A stretch of 64,000 nucleotides of DNA from Persicitalea sp963716085 (GTDB lineage Bacteria > Bacteroidota > Bacteroidia > Cytophagales > Spirosomataceae). The stretch spans positions 1,240,001-1,304,000 of the forward strand of contig OY970288.1 of assembly GCA_963716085.1 (NCBI GenBank). Direction: 5' to 3'. The position numbers and the translations under genes were made by a program. The notes under the pieces were generated by a model. The model was not told where the DNA came from. It saw only the letters and a program-made list of their open reading frames with translations, and did not search any database. This document shows, one piece after another, positions 24,419 to 31,510 of this stretch (the stretch's first letter is position 1; each line of letters begins with the position of its first letter).

Positions 24419-25491
24419 CGCGGCAGGGTCTTGAACAGCGCCAACCCTACGAAGGTGAAGACGATGTTGGGCAGCCACACGGCCAGCAGCGTATCGAACT
24501 TGCCCGATTCGGCCACGCCCTTGGACAGCAGGAAAAAGAGGATGTAAATAAACGCCAGCATAAAGCCCAGCGCGATTTGCAGCCCGATTCCCTGCCGACT
24601 CTTGCGGGCCGAAACGATGACCCCAATGGCGGTAAGAATCAGGATGGCGAACGGCTGCGTAAAGCGGACGTATTTCTCGATCAGGTACACCTCCAGGCCA
24701 TCGGAACCCCGACTTTTCAGCAGGGTGATGTAGTCGTTGAGCTCAGGCAGGGTGAAGGTTTCGAAGAGGTTGTAATCACTCTCGAAGTCCTTGGGTCGGA
24801 GGTTGATGAGCGTGTCTGTTTCGGCCCCGAACGTCAGCGTGCCGTTGTCTTTTTCCAGATCGCGAATGCGGTAGTCCTTCAAGCCCCACTTGCGTTTCTT
24901 GGGTTGCCACTCTATTTTATCGGCGGTCAGTTTGCTTTTCAGCTCATTGCCCTTCATGGTTTCCAACGTGAATTTATTGCCCGTTTTGGTGGCTACATTG
25001 TAGCTTTCCAGATAGGCGTACACATTGGGCGCGACCTTGATGTGTACGTTGCGGCCATCGAAATAAAACTCGTCTTTATAGTATTTCTGTTCGAAAGTGT
25101 TCCTGATTTTGTTGGCCTTGGGCAGTATCCAACCCACTAGTCCGAACATGGCCCCGCCAATAATTGCCGCACCCATCATGTAGGGCACCAACAATCGTCC
25201 GAAGCTAATACCGCTGCTGAGGATTGCCACGATTTCGGTACGCGCCGCCATCCGGGCGGTGAAAAATACGGTGGCGATAAACACCATCAGCGGGCTTAGG
25301 TAGTTGATCCAGTAGGGAACCAGGTTGAGATAGTACTGAAAAATCACCGCCGAAGCGGGGGCTTTCTTCTCAATGAAGTCGTCCACCTTTTCGGTATAGT
25401 CGATCATGCAGATGATGAACACGATGACGAAGGCCGTGAAAAGATAGGTGATCAGGAAATTTTTGAGAATATAACGATCCAGGATTTTCAA
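24415..25491 (-). CDS. LptF/LptG-family permease (LPS export ABC transporter subunit)
   Basis: A 358-residue YjgP/YjgQ-family protein: LKILDRYILKNFLITYLFTAFVIVFIICM at the start, MARTEIVAILSSGISFGRLLVP, a periplasmic jelly-roll-like middle part, and four or more closing helices. With LptB it would form the ABC motor that pulls lipopolysaccharide out of the inner membrane. In Bacteroidota LptF and LptG are often unlinked, so which one this is cannot be decided. The start is taken as TTG 25491, which restores the family N-terminus (MKILDRYI) and lies 11 nt after the MntR stop; the longer frame upstream overlaps mntR. It overlaps the EamA gene by 4 nt. Confidence 0.85.
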   Translation of the reverse strand: MKILDRYILKNFLITYLFTAFVIVFIICMIDYTEKVDDFIEKKAPASAVIFQYYLNLVPYWINYLSPLMVFIATVFFTARMAARTEIVAILSSGISFGRLLVPYMMGAAIIGGAMFGLVGWILPKANKIRNTFEQKYYKDEFYFDGRNVHIKVAPNVYAYLESYNVATKTGNKFTLETMKGNELKSKLTADKIEWQPKKRKWGLKDYRIRDLEKDNGTLTFGAETDTLINLRPKDFESDYNLFETFTLPELNDYITLLKSRGSDGLEVYLIEKYVRFTQPFAILILTAIGVIVSARKSRQGIGLQIALGFMLAFIYILFFLLSKGVAESGKFDTLLAVWLPNIVFTFVGLALFKTLPR

Positions 25492-25502
25492 TGCGGGGAG
25501 CC

Positions 25503-26165
25503 TCAGAGGCGTTGTACCAGTAAATTTTTCGACACTTCCTGGCTGATAAACAGTGTTTTGGCATCGTCGATGAGCACCAGTGCCGATTTGTCGTAATCGT
25601 TGATCTCCTTCACCTCCATGCGGCAACCGAGCATGACGCCCGAGCGGTCGAGGTGTTGCAGGAAAGCGGTCTCGTGGTCCAAGACGCCCATGACAACGAT
25701 CTTTTCGCCTTCCCCCACTTCCGAAAGCTTCCGGTAATCGGCGGTGGGCATGTTGCCCTTGGCGTCAGGAATGGGGTCGCCGTGCGGGTCGAACCGCGGA
25801 TTGCCCAGGAAATTGGCCAGCCGATCCACGAGGCGGTCGGACGGGATGTGTTCCAACTCCTCGGCAATGTCGTGAACCTCATCCCAGCCGAATCCCAGCT
25901 TTTCCAACAGGAACACCTCCCAGAGGCGGTGCTTGCGGATTATTTTCAGAGCCAGTTTTTCGCCCGTTTCAGTCAGCGTTACGCCCTGGTACTTTTTGTA
26001 GTTGATGAGGTCTTTCTCCGACAGCTTTTTGAGCATATCAGTCACCGACGCCGCGCGGGTGGAGGTACCTTCCGCTAGGGCGTTGGTACTTACTTCCGCC
26101 CCCTCGGGGCCGGACAGGCTGTGGATAATTTTCAGATAATTTTCTTCGGTGAAGGAATTGGCCAT
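25503..26165 (-). CDS. mntR: DtxR/MntR-family metal-dependent transcriptional regulator
   Basis: A 220-residue regulator: N-terminal winged helix (SFTEENYLKIIHSL...TRAASVTDMLKKLSEKDLINYKKYQGVTLTETGEKLA), a metal-binding dimerisation domain (WEVFLLEKLGFGWDEVHDIAEELEHI, with the Glu and His ligand pattern), and a C-terminal FeoA/SH3-like domain (GVMLGCRMEVKEIND). It is divergent from an Nramp Mn transporter, which is the classical MntR target. ATG 26165 is preferred over 26201 since it starts with the family MxxFTEENYLK and leaves room for the promoter. It continues into the LptF/G and EamA genes. Confidence 0.9.
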   Translation of the reverse strand: MANSFTEENYLKIIHSLSGPEGAEVSTNALAEGTSTRAASVTDMLKKLSEKDLINYKKYQGVTLTETGEKLALKIIRKHRLWEVFLLEKLGFGWDEVHDIAEELEHIPSDRLVDRLANFLGNPRFDPHGDPIPDAKGNMPTADYRKLSEVGEGEKIVVMGVLDHETAFLQHLDRSGVMLGCRMEVKEINDYDKSALVLIDDAKTLFISQEVSKNLLVQRL

Positions 26166-26203
26166 GACGAATGATTGGTGTCGGCAGGAGTTGGGTTTCA
26201 ACG

Positions 26204-26211
26204 CAAAAGTA
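26204..26211 (-). promoter_or_regulatory. Likely -7 element of the mntR promoter
   Basis: On the minus strand this reads TACTTTTG, a perfect TAnnTTTG. A T-rich segment lies about 20 nt upstream. The transcript would start near 26198, leaving a leader of about 33 nt before ATG 26165. Confidence 0.5.
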
Positions 26212-26235
26212 CGGTTTACTTATTGTATTTGAAAA

Positions 26236-26270
26236 AATTTAGGGTTGTCTAAAAATTGTTTAATACATTT
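26236..26270 (+). promoter_or_regulatory. Candidate MntR operator over the -33 region of the mntH promoter
   Basis: TTTAG (26238-26242) and CTAAA (26249-26253) form an inverted repeat with a 6-nt centre, with A/T arms extending it; DtxR-family boxes have a similar TTAGG/CCTAA character. Twenty bases after the left arm comes TACATTTG (26263-26270), a perfect Bacteroidota -7 box reading toward mntH. A bound MntR dimer would cover the -33 region. The mntH leader would then be about 175 nt and consists mostly of word repeats. Confidence 0.55.
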
Positions 26271-26274
26271 GCGG

Positions 26275-26445
26275 GAAGGTTGTGTGATTATTGAATTGTG
26301 TAATCGTGTAATTGATGTTTAAATGTTTAATGTTTAAGGGTTTATTTGTGAAAAGAAGTCCCGAATTATCGGTCATAGACAAATACTGCGGACCTCTTTT
26401 TTACTTTGTGCCTTTGTATCTCTGTCCCTTTGCCCCTCTTAAAAA
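26275..26445. repeat. Word repeats in the mntH leader
   Basis: About 26280-26325 holds GTGTAAT-type words (TTGTGTAATCGTGTAATTG) like those before rpsF, then ATGTTTAAATGTTTAATGTTTAAG. About 26400-26440 holds CTTTGTGCCTTTG and CCCTTTGCCCC, the same words as the hairpin at 27800. No known riboswitch was recognised between them. Confidence 0.6.
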
Positions 26446-26452
26446 ACCTTAA

Positions 26453-27787
26453 ATGAGCCAAAACCTACCAAACGAAGACAAGATCCTGCCTACCGAAATG
26501 CTTCCGTCGCTGCCGGAAGTGTACGCTTCCATTGACGTGCCGGACGGCAAAGGCAATTGGAAGAAAATGCTGGCCTTCGTGGGGCCGGGTCTCATGGTGG
26601 CCGTGGGCTACATGGATCCCGGCAACTGGGCCACCGACATCGAAGGCGGCTCGCGCTTCGGCTATACGCTGCTGTCGGTGATTCTGATTTCCAACCTGTT
26701 TGCGATGCTGTTGCAGCACCTTTCGCTCAAACTTGGCATCGCCACGGGCCGTGATTTGGCGCAGGCCTGCCGCGACTACTACTCGCGTCCGGTGTCGTTC
26801 GTACTCTGGATTTTGTGCGAAATCGCCATCGCCGCCTGTGATTTGGCCGAGGTGATCGGCTCGGCCATCGCCCTGAATTTACTATTCGGAATGCCGCTCC
26901 CCGTGGGCGTAGTATTGACGGGTTTCGACGTATTGCTGATCCTGTACTTCCAACACAAGGGCTTCCGGGTGCTGGAAAGCATCGTGGGCGGCCTCATCGC
27001 CCTTATCATGGTGAGTTTTATTTACGAGATGATCGTCTCGCAGCCCTCGCTGCCCGGCATCTTGCAAGGATTGGTGCCGCAGGCGCAGGTCGTCACGGAC
27101 TCCACGGCGCTCTACATCGCCATTGGAATCTTGGGGGCGACGGTCATGCCGCACAACCTCTACCTGCATTCCAGCATCGTCCAGACCCGCAACTACAAGC
27201 GCGACGATACAGGAAAGCGGGAGGCCATAAAGTTTGCCACCATCGACTCCACCGTATTTTTGGGTTTGGCTTTTTTCGTCAACGCTGCTATTCTGATCCT
27301 CTCCGCCGCGACTTTTCACGAGAATGGCAACTTCGAGGTAGCCGACATCACCGACGCCTATAAGCTCCTCGACCCGATGCTGGGTGCCAAGTGGGCCAGT
27401 GTGCTGTTCGCGGTGGCGCTGCTGGCCTCCGGTCAAAACTCCACGTTGACGGGTACTTTGGCGGGACAGATCGTCATGGAAGGCTTCCTTAATTTGCGCC
27501 TGAAGCCCTGGCTCCGCCGACTCATCACGCGCATGATCGCCCTGGTTCCGGCCCTGGTCGTGGCTATTATTTACGGAGAAAAAGGCGCCACCGACCTGCT
27601 GGTACTGAGCCAAGTCATCTTGTCGATGCAGCTGAGTTTCGCCGTCATTCCGCTCGTCATGTTCACCAGCGACCGCACCAAGATGGGCACCTTCGCCAAC
27701 ACCAAACGGCTCAACCTCATTAGCTGGGTAGTCGCCACGATCATCCTGGTGCTGAATGGGTATTTGCTGTGGGATACGTTTTTTTGA
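26453..27787 (+). CDS. mntH: Nramp-family divalent metal (Mn2+) transporter
   Basis: A 444-residue polytopic protein with the Nramp landmarks: FVGPGLMVAVGYMDPGNWATDIEGGSRFGY, where DPGN binds metal in helix 1, and GILGATVMPHNLYLHSSIVQTR, where the MPHN Met supplies the helix-6 ligand. Eleven helices are predicted. It would import Mn2+ (possibly Fe2+) with protons through the inner membrane. It is divergent from mntR, with a palindrome in the gap over the promoter, so Mn-dependent repression is expected. Downstream is a large hairpin that separates it from the convergent porX. Confidence 0.93.
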   Translation: MSQNLPNEDKILPTEMLPSLPEVYASIDVPDGKGNWKKMLAFVGPGLMVAVGYMDPGNWATDIEGGSRFGYTLLSVILISNLFAMLLQHLSLKLGIATGRDLAQACRDYYSRPVSFVLWILCEIAIAACDLAEVIGSAIALNLLFGMPLPVGVVLTGFDVLLILYFQHKGFRVLESIVGGLIALIMVSFIYEMIVSQPSLPGILQGLVPQAQVVTDSTALYIAIGILGATVMPHNLYLHSSIVQTRNYKRDDTGKREAIKFATIDSTVFLGLAFFVNAAILILSAATFHENGNFEVADITDAYKLLDPMLGAKWASVLFAVALLASGQNSTLTGTLAGQIVMEGFLNLRLKPWLRRLITRMIALVPALVVAIIYGEKGATDLLVLSQVILSMQLSFAVIPLVMFTSDRTKMGTFANTKRLNLISWVVATIILVLNGYLLWDTFF

Positions 27788-27799
27788 AGGGAGGCACAA

Positions 27800-27869
27800 A
27801 GGCACAAAGTTCCAAAGGCACAAAGTTGGCTTGCGCAAGCTCACTTTGTGCCTTTGGAACTTTGTGCCT
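27800..27869. terminator. 26-bp perfect hairpin built of GGCACAAAG words, between mntH and porX
   Basis: The arm 27800-27825 (AGGCACAAAGTTCCAAAGG and on to CACAAAG) is the exact reverse complement of 27844-27869, with an 18-nt loop that itself holds the palindrome GCTTGCGCAAGC. It lies between convergent genes, 12 nt past the mntH stop and 9 nt from the porX stop, so a two-way terminator role fits the position, though no pure T-tract follows. Each arm consists of the CTTTGTGCCTTTGGAA word that recurs in other gaps of the window. Confidence 0.65.
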
Positions 27870-27878
27870 TTGGAACTT

Positions 27879-29444
27879 TTATTTCGCCTTCATATCGATA
27901 AACGGAATGATCACTTCTTCCAGCGATACCCCGCCGTGCTGGAAGGTGTCGCGGTAGAGGTTGACGTACTGGTTGTAGTTGTTGGGGTAAGCGAAGAAGT
28001 AGTCTTCCTTCGTGAAGACGTAAGAGGTCGACACGTGCGGTTTGGGCAGGAAGAAGCGCTCCGGCTTGCGGCAGACCAGCAGGTGGTTGTCGTCGAAGCC
28101 CAGGTTCTTGCCGTGCTTGTAGCGCAGGTTGGTGTTCGTTTCGCGGTAACCGATGATCTTGGCGGGCTTCTGTACCCGGATCATACCGTGGTCGGTCGTC
28201 AGGATCAGACGGCCTTTCTTTTCCGCAACCTTCTTGATGAAGTCCAGCAGCGGCGAGTGCTCGAACCACGACTTCGTGATGGAGCGATAGGCCGCCTCAT
28301 CAGGCGCTAACTCCTTGATCATCTGCACATCGGTGCGGGCGTGGGAGAGCATGTCCACGAAGTTGTACACCACCACGTTAAGGGCATTACCCATCAAGTT
28401 GTTGAAGTTATCCACCAGCGATTTGCCCTGATTGGCGTTCAGAATCTTGTGGTACGACATCTTCACATCCAGGCGGTTCCAGTCGAGTTGCTTTTGCAGG
28501 AGTTCACTTTCGTACTTGTTCAAGCCCTCCTCGCCGTCGGGCGTGTTCTCGTCGCTCACCCACCACTGCGGGTACTTGCGCTCGATCTCGCTGGGCATCA
28601 GTCCGGCAAAAATCGCGTTGCGCGCGTAACCCGTCGTCGTGGGCAGAATGGAATAATACGTGGACTCCTCCTCGATGGTAAAGTAGTCCTGCATTACCGA
28701 CTGGATCATTTTCCACTGGTCGTAGCGGAAGTTGTCGATCAGCAGGAAGAAAAGTGGTTCGCTGCTGCCTTTCAGGTGCGGAAACACCTTTTGTTTCATG
28801 ATTTGATGGGACAAGAGCGGTCGGTCGGCGCGCGGATCGTTCAGCCAGTCTTCGTACTCTTCCTCAATGAACTTGGCGAAGTTGTTGTTGGCATCGCTTT
28901 TCTGCATCTGGAAAACTTCCGCCATGCCCTGATCCTGCGAGGTCTCCAGTTCCAGCTCCCAGTAAATGAGCTTCTTGTAAATATCCGCCCACTCTTCGTG
29001 GCCGATACGATCCTGGTACTGCATCGCCAGGTTGCGGAATTCCTGCTGGTAGCTGAGCGTCGTCTTTTCGGTCACCAGCCGCTTGTTGTCCAGGATTTTC
29101 TTGACCGACAGCAGAATCTGATTCGGGTTGAGCGGTTTGATGAGGTAGTCGGCAATTTTGGAGCCGATGGCATCTTCCATAATGTGCTCCTCTTCGCTCT
29201 TGGTAATCATCACCACGGGCAGCGAGGGGCGCATTTGCTTGATCTGGGCCAGCGTTTCCAGCCCCGTCATGCCGGGCATCATCTCGTCCAGAAATACGAT
29301 GTCGTACCGCTCGTGCTCGACTTTGTCCAGGGCATCGGCCCCGCTGTTGACGGGCGTCACGGTGAAGCCCTTGTTGGTCAAAAACATGATGTGTGGCTTG
29401 AGGAGGTCGATCTCGTCATCGGCCCAGAGGATGTTGTATTGCAT
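27879..29444 (-). CDS. porX: PorX-type response regulator with PglZ domain (type IX secretion control)
   Basis: A 521-residue protein: CheY-like receiver at residues 1-120 (acidic pocket ADDE, phospho-acceptor Asp53 in FLDEMMPGM, Lys in YLIKPLNP), helical linker, then a PglZ alkaline-phosphatase-like domain (about 205-515) with LLIDNFRYDQW, the TTTGYARNAIFAG block with the conserved Thr, LILTTDHGMIRVQKP and GFDDNHLLVC supplying zinc ligands. PorX acts with the histidine kinase PorY and the sigma factor SigP to control type IX secretion in Porphyromonas, and its PglZ domain is a phosphodiesterase there. No PorY or T9SS gene is in the window, which is usual. All key residues look present. Confidence 0.93.
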   Translation of the reverse strand: MQYNILWADDEIDLLKPHIMFLTNKGFTVTPVNSGADALDKVEHERYDIVFLDEMMPGMTGLETLAQIKQMRPSLPVVMITKSEEEHIMEDAIGSKIADYLIKPLNPNQILLSVKKILDNKRLVTEKTTLSYQQEFRNLAMQYQDRIGHEEWADIYKKLIYWELELETSQDQGMAEVFQMQKSDANNNFAKFIEEEYEDWLNDPRADRPLLSHQIMKQKVFPHLKGSSEPLFFLLIDNFRYDQWKMIQSVMQDYFTIEEESTYYSILPTTTGYARNAIFAGLMPSEIERKYPQWWVSDENTPDGEEGLNKYESELLQKQLDWNRLDVKMSYHKILNANQGKSLVDNFNNLMGNALNVVVYNFVDMLSHARTDVQMIKELAPDEAAYRSITKSWFEHSPLLDFIKKVAEKKGRLILTTDHGMIRVQKPAKIIGYRETNTNLRYKHGKNLGFDDNHLLVCRKPERFFLPKPHVSTSYVFTKEDYFFAYPNNYNQYVNLYRDTFQHGGVSLEEVIIPFIDMKAK

Positions 29445-29612
29445 GTTGTAGAGAGGTTTTATGGGAGCTATCGGCTGTCAGCTATTGGCAGCCGGCTATT
29501 TAAATAATTTAGTTCTAACGCTGAAAGAGGCCGTCTCGTACCTTATCAACGTTGGTCGGTTTGATTATAAGAAATCAACTACCTATAAGCCAACCATTAA
29601 AACAACGCGAGC

Positions 29613-29821
29613 TATGGGATTATTCGATTGATATTCAATGGATTGCCCTATTAATGAATCCCATAGGGATGAAACATTCAATAGCCGCCGATTTTAATCG
29701 GCGGATTGGTAGTCGTGAGGCCGAGATGAGTTCCGTAGGAACGGTGAATGTTTCCAGAAAACCAGTAGGGCATATCGGTCGTTCACAAAATGGATCGATC
29801 CTACGGCTTTTAAATCCCATA
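29613..29821. repeat. REP-like cluster of short palindromes between porX and kdsB
   Basis: The gap holds a nested set of inverted repeats. AATCCCATA at 29657 and 29813 has its complement TATGGGATT at 29613. ATCCC-ATA-GGGAT lies at 29658-29670. CCGCCGATT with AATCGGCGG forms a perfect hairpin at 29685-29704. TTCC-GTA-GGAA is at 29731-29741, and CCGTAGGA (29733) pairs with TCCTACGG (29799). Two palindromes are followed by related words (GAAACATTCAATAG, CGGTGAATGTTTCC). This resembles the GTAGGGA/GTAGGAAC REP-like repeats seen in many Bacteroidota genomes. No RAYT transposase gene is nearby. Confidence 0.6.
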
Positions 29822-29844
29822 ATTCGTGTTAAACAATCCAACAA

Positions 29845-30582
29845 CTATAAAAACTTCCCCGCCACCCGCGCCAAGTCATCCGGCGTGTCGATGCCGTGAG
29901 AATCGTCGGGCGTAATGACGGCCTGAATGGTATAATCGTTCTCCAGCCAGCGGAGTTGCTCCAGCGCCTCGGCGCGTTCCAGCGACGACACGGGCAATTG
30001 CGTGATTTGGGCCAAAACGTCGGTACGGTAGGCGTAAATTCCTATATGTTTATAAAAGGTATGCCGATTCAGCCAGTCCGACTTCTCCACTTCGCGGAGA
30101 TAAGGAACGGTTTGTCGGCTGAAATACAGGACGTTTCGGCTCGCGCTGAGTAATACTTTAGGCGTATTGGGGTTGAAAAGCGTTTCTTCGTCCTCAATCA
30201 CTTTCACCAGCGTAGCGAGTTGCGTTTCGCCGTTCAGGACGGAGGCCAGGCGGTTGATTTGGGTGGGCTGAATGAACGGCTCGTCGCCCTGGATGTTGAT
30301 GACGTAATCGTACACGCCTTCCAGGTATTGCAGCGCCTCGAAGCAGCGGTCGGTGCCGCTCTGGTGTTGGCCGGAAGTCATGATTACTTTGCCACCGAAG
30401 GAGTTGACGTGGTCGAAAATACGCTCATCATCCGTGGCGATGACGACCTGCGAGAGCCGGGAGGAGCGCTTGGCTTGTTCGTACACCCGGCGGATCATGC
30501 TAACGCCGCCAATCTCGGCCAAGGCCTTAGCCGGAAAGCGGGTGGAAGCGTAGCGGGCGGGAATGATGCCGACGATTTGCAT
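29845..30582 (-). CDS. kdsB: 3-deoxy-manno-octulosonate cytidylyltransferase (CMP-KDO synthetase)
   Basis: A 245-residue enzyme that activates KDO with CTP for LPS inner-core synthesis in the cytoplasm. The family pattern is complete: VGIIPARYASTRFPAKAL at the start (nucleotide-binding loop), VVIATDDERIFDHV, MTSGQHQSGTDRCFEAL, VINIQGDEPFI with the metal-binding acidic residues, and LEQLRWLENDYTIQAV near the end. ATG 30582 gives the normal length; the frame continues upstream through word repeats but that part has no family match. It is divergent from the DUF4905 gene. Confidence 0.95.
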   Translation of the reverse strand: MQIVGIIPARYASTRFPAKALAEIGGVSMIRRVYEQAKRSSRLSQVVIATDDERIFDHVNSFGGKVIMTSGQHQSGTDRCFEALQYLEGVYDYVINIQGDEPFIQPTQINRLASVLNGETQLATLVKVIEDEETLFNPNTPKVLLSASRNVLYFSRQTVPYLREVEKSDWLNRHTFYKHIGIYAYRTDVLAQITQLPVSSLERAEALEQLRWLENDYTIQAVITPDDSHGIDTPDDLARVAGKFL

Positions 30583-30588
30583 GGGGAC

Positions 30589-30712
30589 GTTGGATTTTGG
30601 ACTTTTGACCGGTCCGCCGACGCGGTTGGACAGGTTCGTCGGTGCGGTTGGAATTGTCACCGTAGCGGCTGCCCCAAATGTATCATCCAAAATCCAGCAT
30701 CCAAAATCCAAC
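30589..30712. repeat. Inverted GTTGGATTTTGGA words flanking the kdsB/DUF4905 gap
   Basis: GTTGGATTTTGGA (30589-30601) is the exact reverse complement of TCCAAAATCCAAC (30700-30712), 13 bp each. The right arm is part of a longer word block (30686-30712) that matches, in reverse, the repeat at 23426-23465. The space between holds CGCCGACGCGGTTGG and GTCGGTGCGGTTGG, another doubled word. Confidence 0.65.
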
Positions 30713-30714
30713 GT

Positions 30715-31509
30715 CTGACTTCCAACCTCTTTTCCCACACTTTCGCTGAAACCATCTGGCGCATTTTGCCGCATCCTGACCGCGACGAATGGGTAGTAGA
30801 ATTGCGCGATGCAGCTCGGAAAACCGTCTGTTGGGCGATGGTTGATTTGTCTTCAGCAGAGGTGGTTTGGCAGCAATTGCCCCCAGCTACCGATTGGTGG
30901 ACAACGCTGGCGGGATTTGCCGGGAAGCGGGTTTTTCTGCATAATTACCGCTTTCCCGATATACCCGAACCTACCGATTTGCTGGCACTTTCAACGGAAA
31001 AAGGAGCATTGGAGTGGGCATTGCCCGGCTGCGTGTTCGTGCGGAGTATGCCCGACCCCGAGCAGATCGTAATCGCTCAAAAACAGGGAGAAATCGTGCA
31101 GTATCGGCTTTGTGATAGTAGGTTGGGCTTACTGAACGATGCCGTTGAGGAAGAAGATTTGCCGTCGGTGCTCACCCCAAATCATCGCACACCCATCCGT
31201 TACGAACCCCAAGATATATACTTCGATCGGCTTTCTGCGTTTTTGAATGAAATTGTAGGAGTTACGAACCCGGCTGCCGTCGATTATCTGGAATCTGACC
31301 CCTATCTGGTCATTTCTTATTATCTTTACGAGTCTGAAAAAACGGCTCAGCACTTGCTGATTGTGAATCGAGATAAGGAAATTATCTACCATAATCAACT
31401 GAGCGACAACCGACCGGGTATGAGTCTTGACACGATTCTACTTAAAAACAATCGACTGGTTTTTCTACGCAATACCAACGAACTGATTAGCCTAACCTTG
31501 ACACACTAG
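30715..31509 (+). CDS. DUF4905-like protein, start codon unclear
   Basis: About 264 residues of a soluble protein that resembles Cytophagales DUF4905 proteins: SHTFAETIWRILPHPDRDEWVVELRD at the start, then repeated short beta-strand segments, VFLHNYRFPDIPEP, DYLESDPYLVISYYLYE and a closing LKNNRLVFLRNTNELI. The full expected N-terminus begins near 30715, where the frame has CTG and no ATG, GTG or TTG; the first standard start, TTG 30766, would remove conserved-looking residues. The stop lies one base before the LysM gene, so both are probably one transcript. Function unknown. Confidence 0.6.
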   Translation: MTSNLFSHTFAETIWRILPHPDRDEWVVELRDAARKTVCWAMVDLSSAEVVWQQLPPATDWWTTLAGFAGKRVFLHNYRFPDIPEPTDLLALSTEKGALEWALPGCVFVRSMPDPEQIVIAQKQGEIVQYRLCDSRLGLLNDAVEEEDLPSVLTPNHRTPIRYEPQDIYFDRLSAFLNEIVGVTNPAAVDYLESDPYLVISYYLYESEKTAQHLLIVNRDKEIIYHNQLSDNRPGMSLDTILLKNNRLVFLRNTNELISLTLTH

Positions 31510-31510
31510 A

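Noticed and set aside
25492..25626. N-terminal extension of the LptF/G protein
   Set aside because: It lies within mntR in another frame and lacks family likeness; TTG 25491 restores the normal N-terminus.
26276..26452. A Mn riboswitch in the mntH leader
   Set aside because: No yybP-ykoY core was recognised; the leader consists of word repeats, and control by MntR is the simpler explanation.
29552..29899. A 115-codon plus-strand frame in the porX-kdsB gap
   Set aside because: It is read through nested palindromes of a REP-like cluster and into the end of kdsB. The apparent protein is the translation of repeats.
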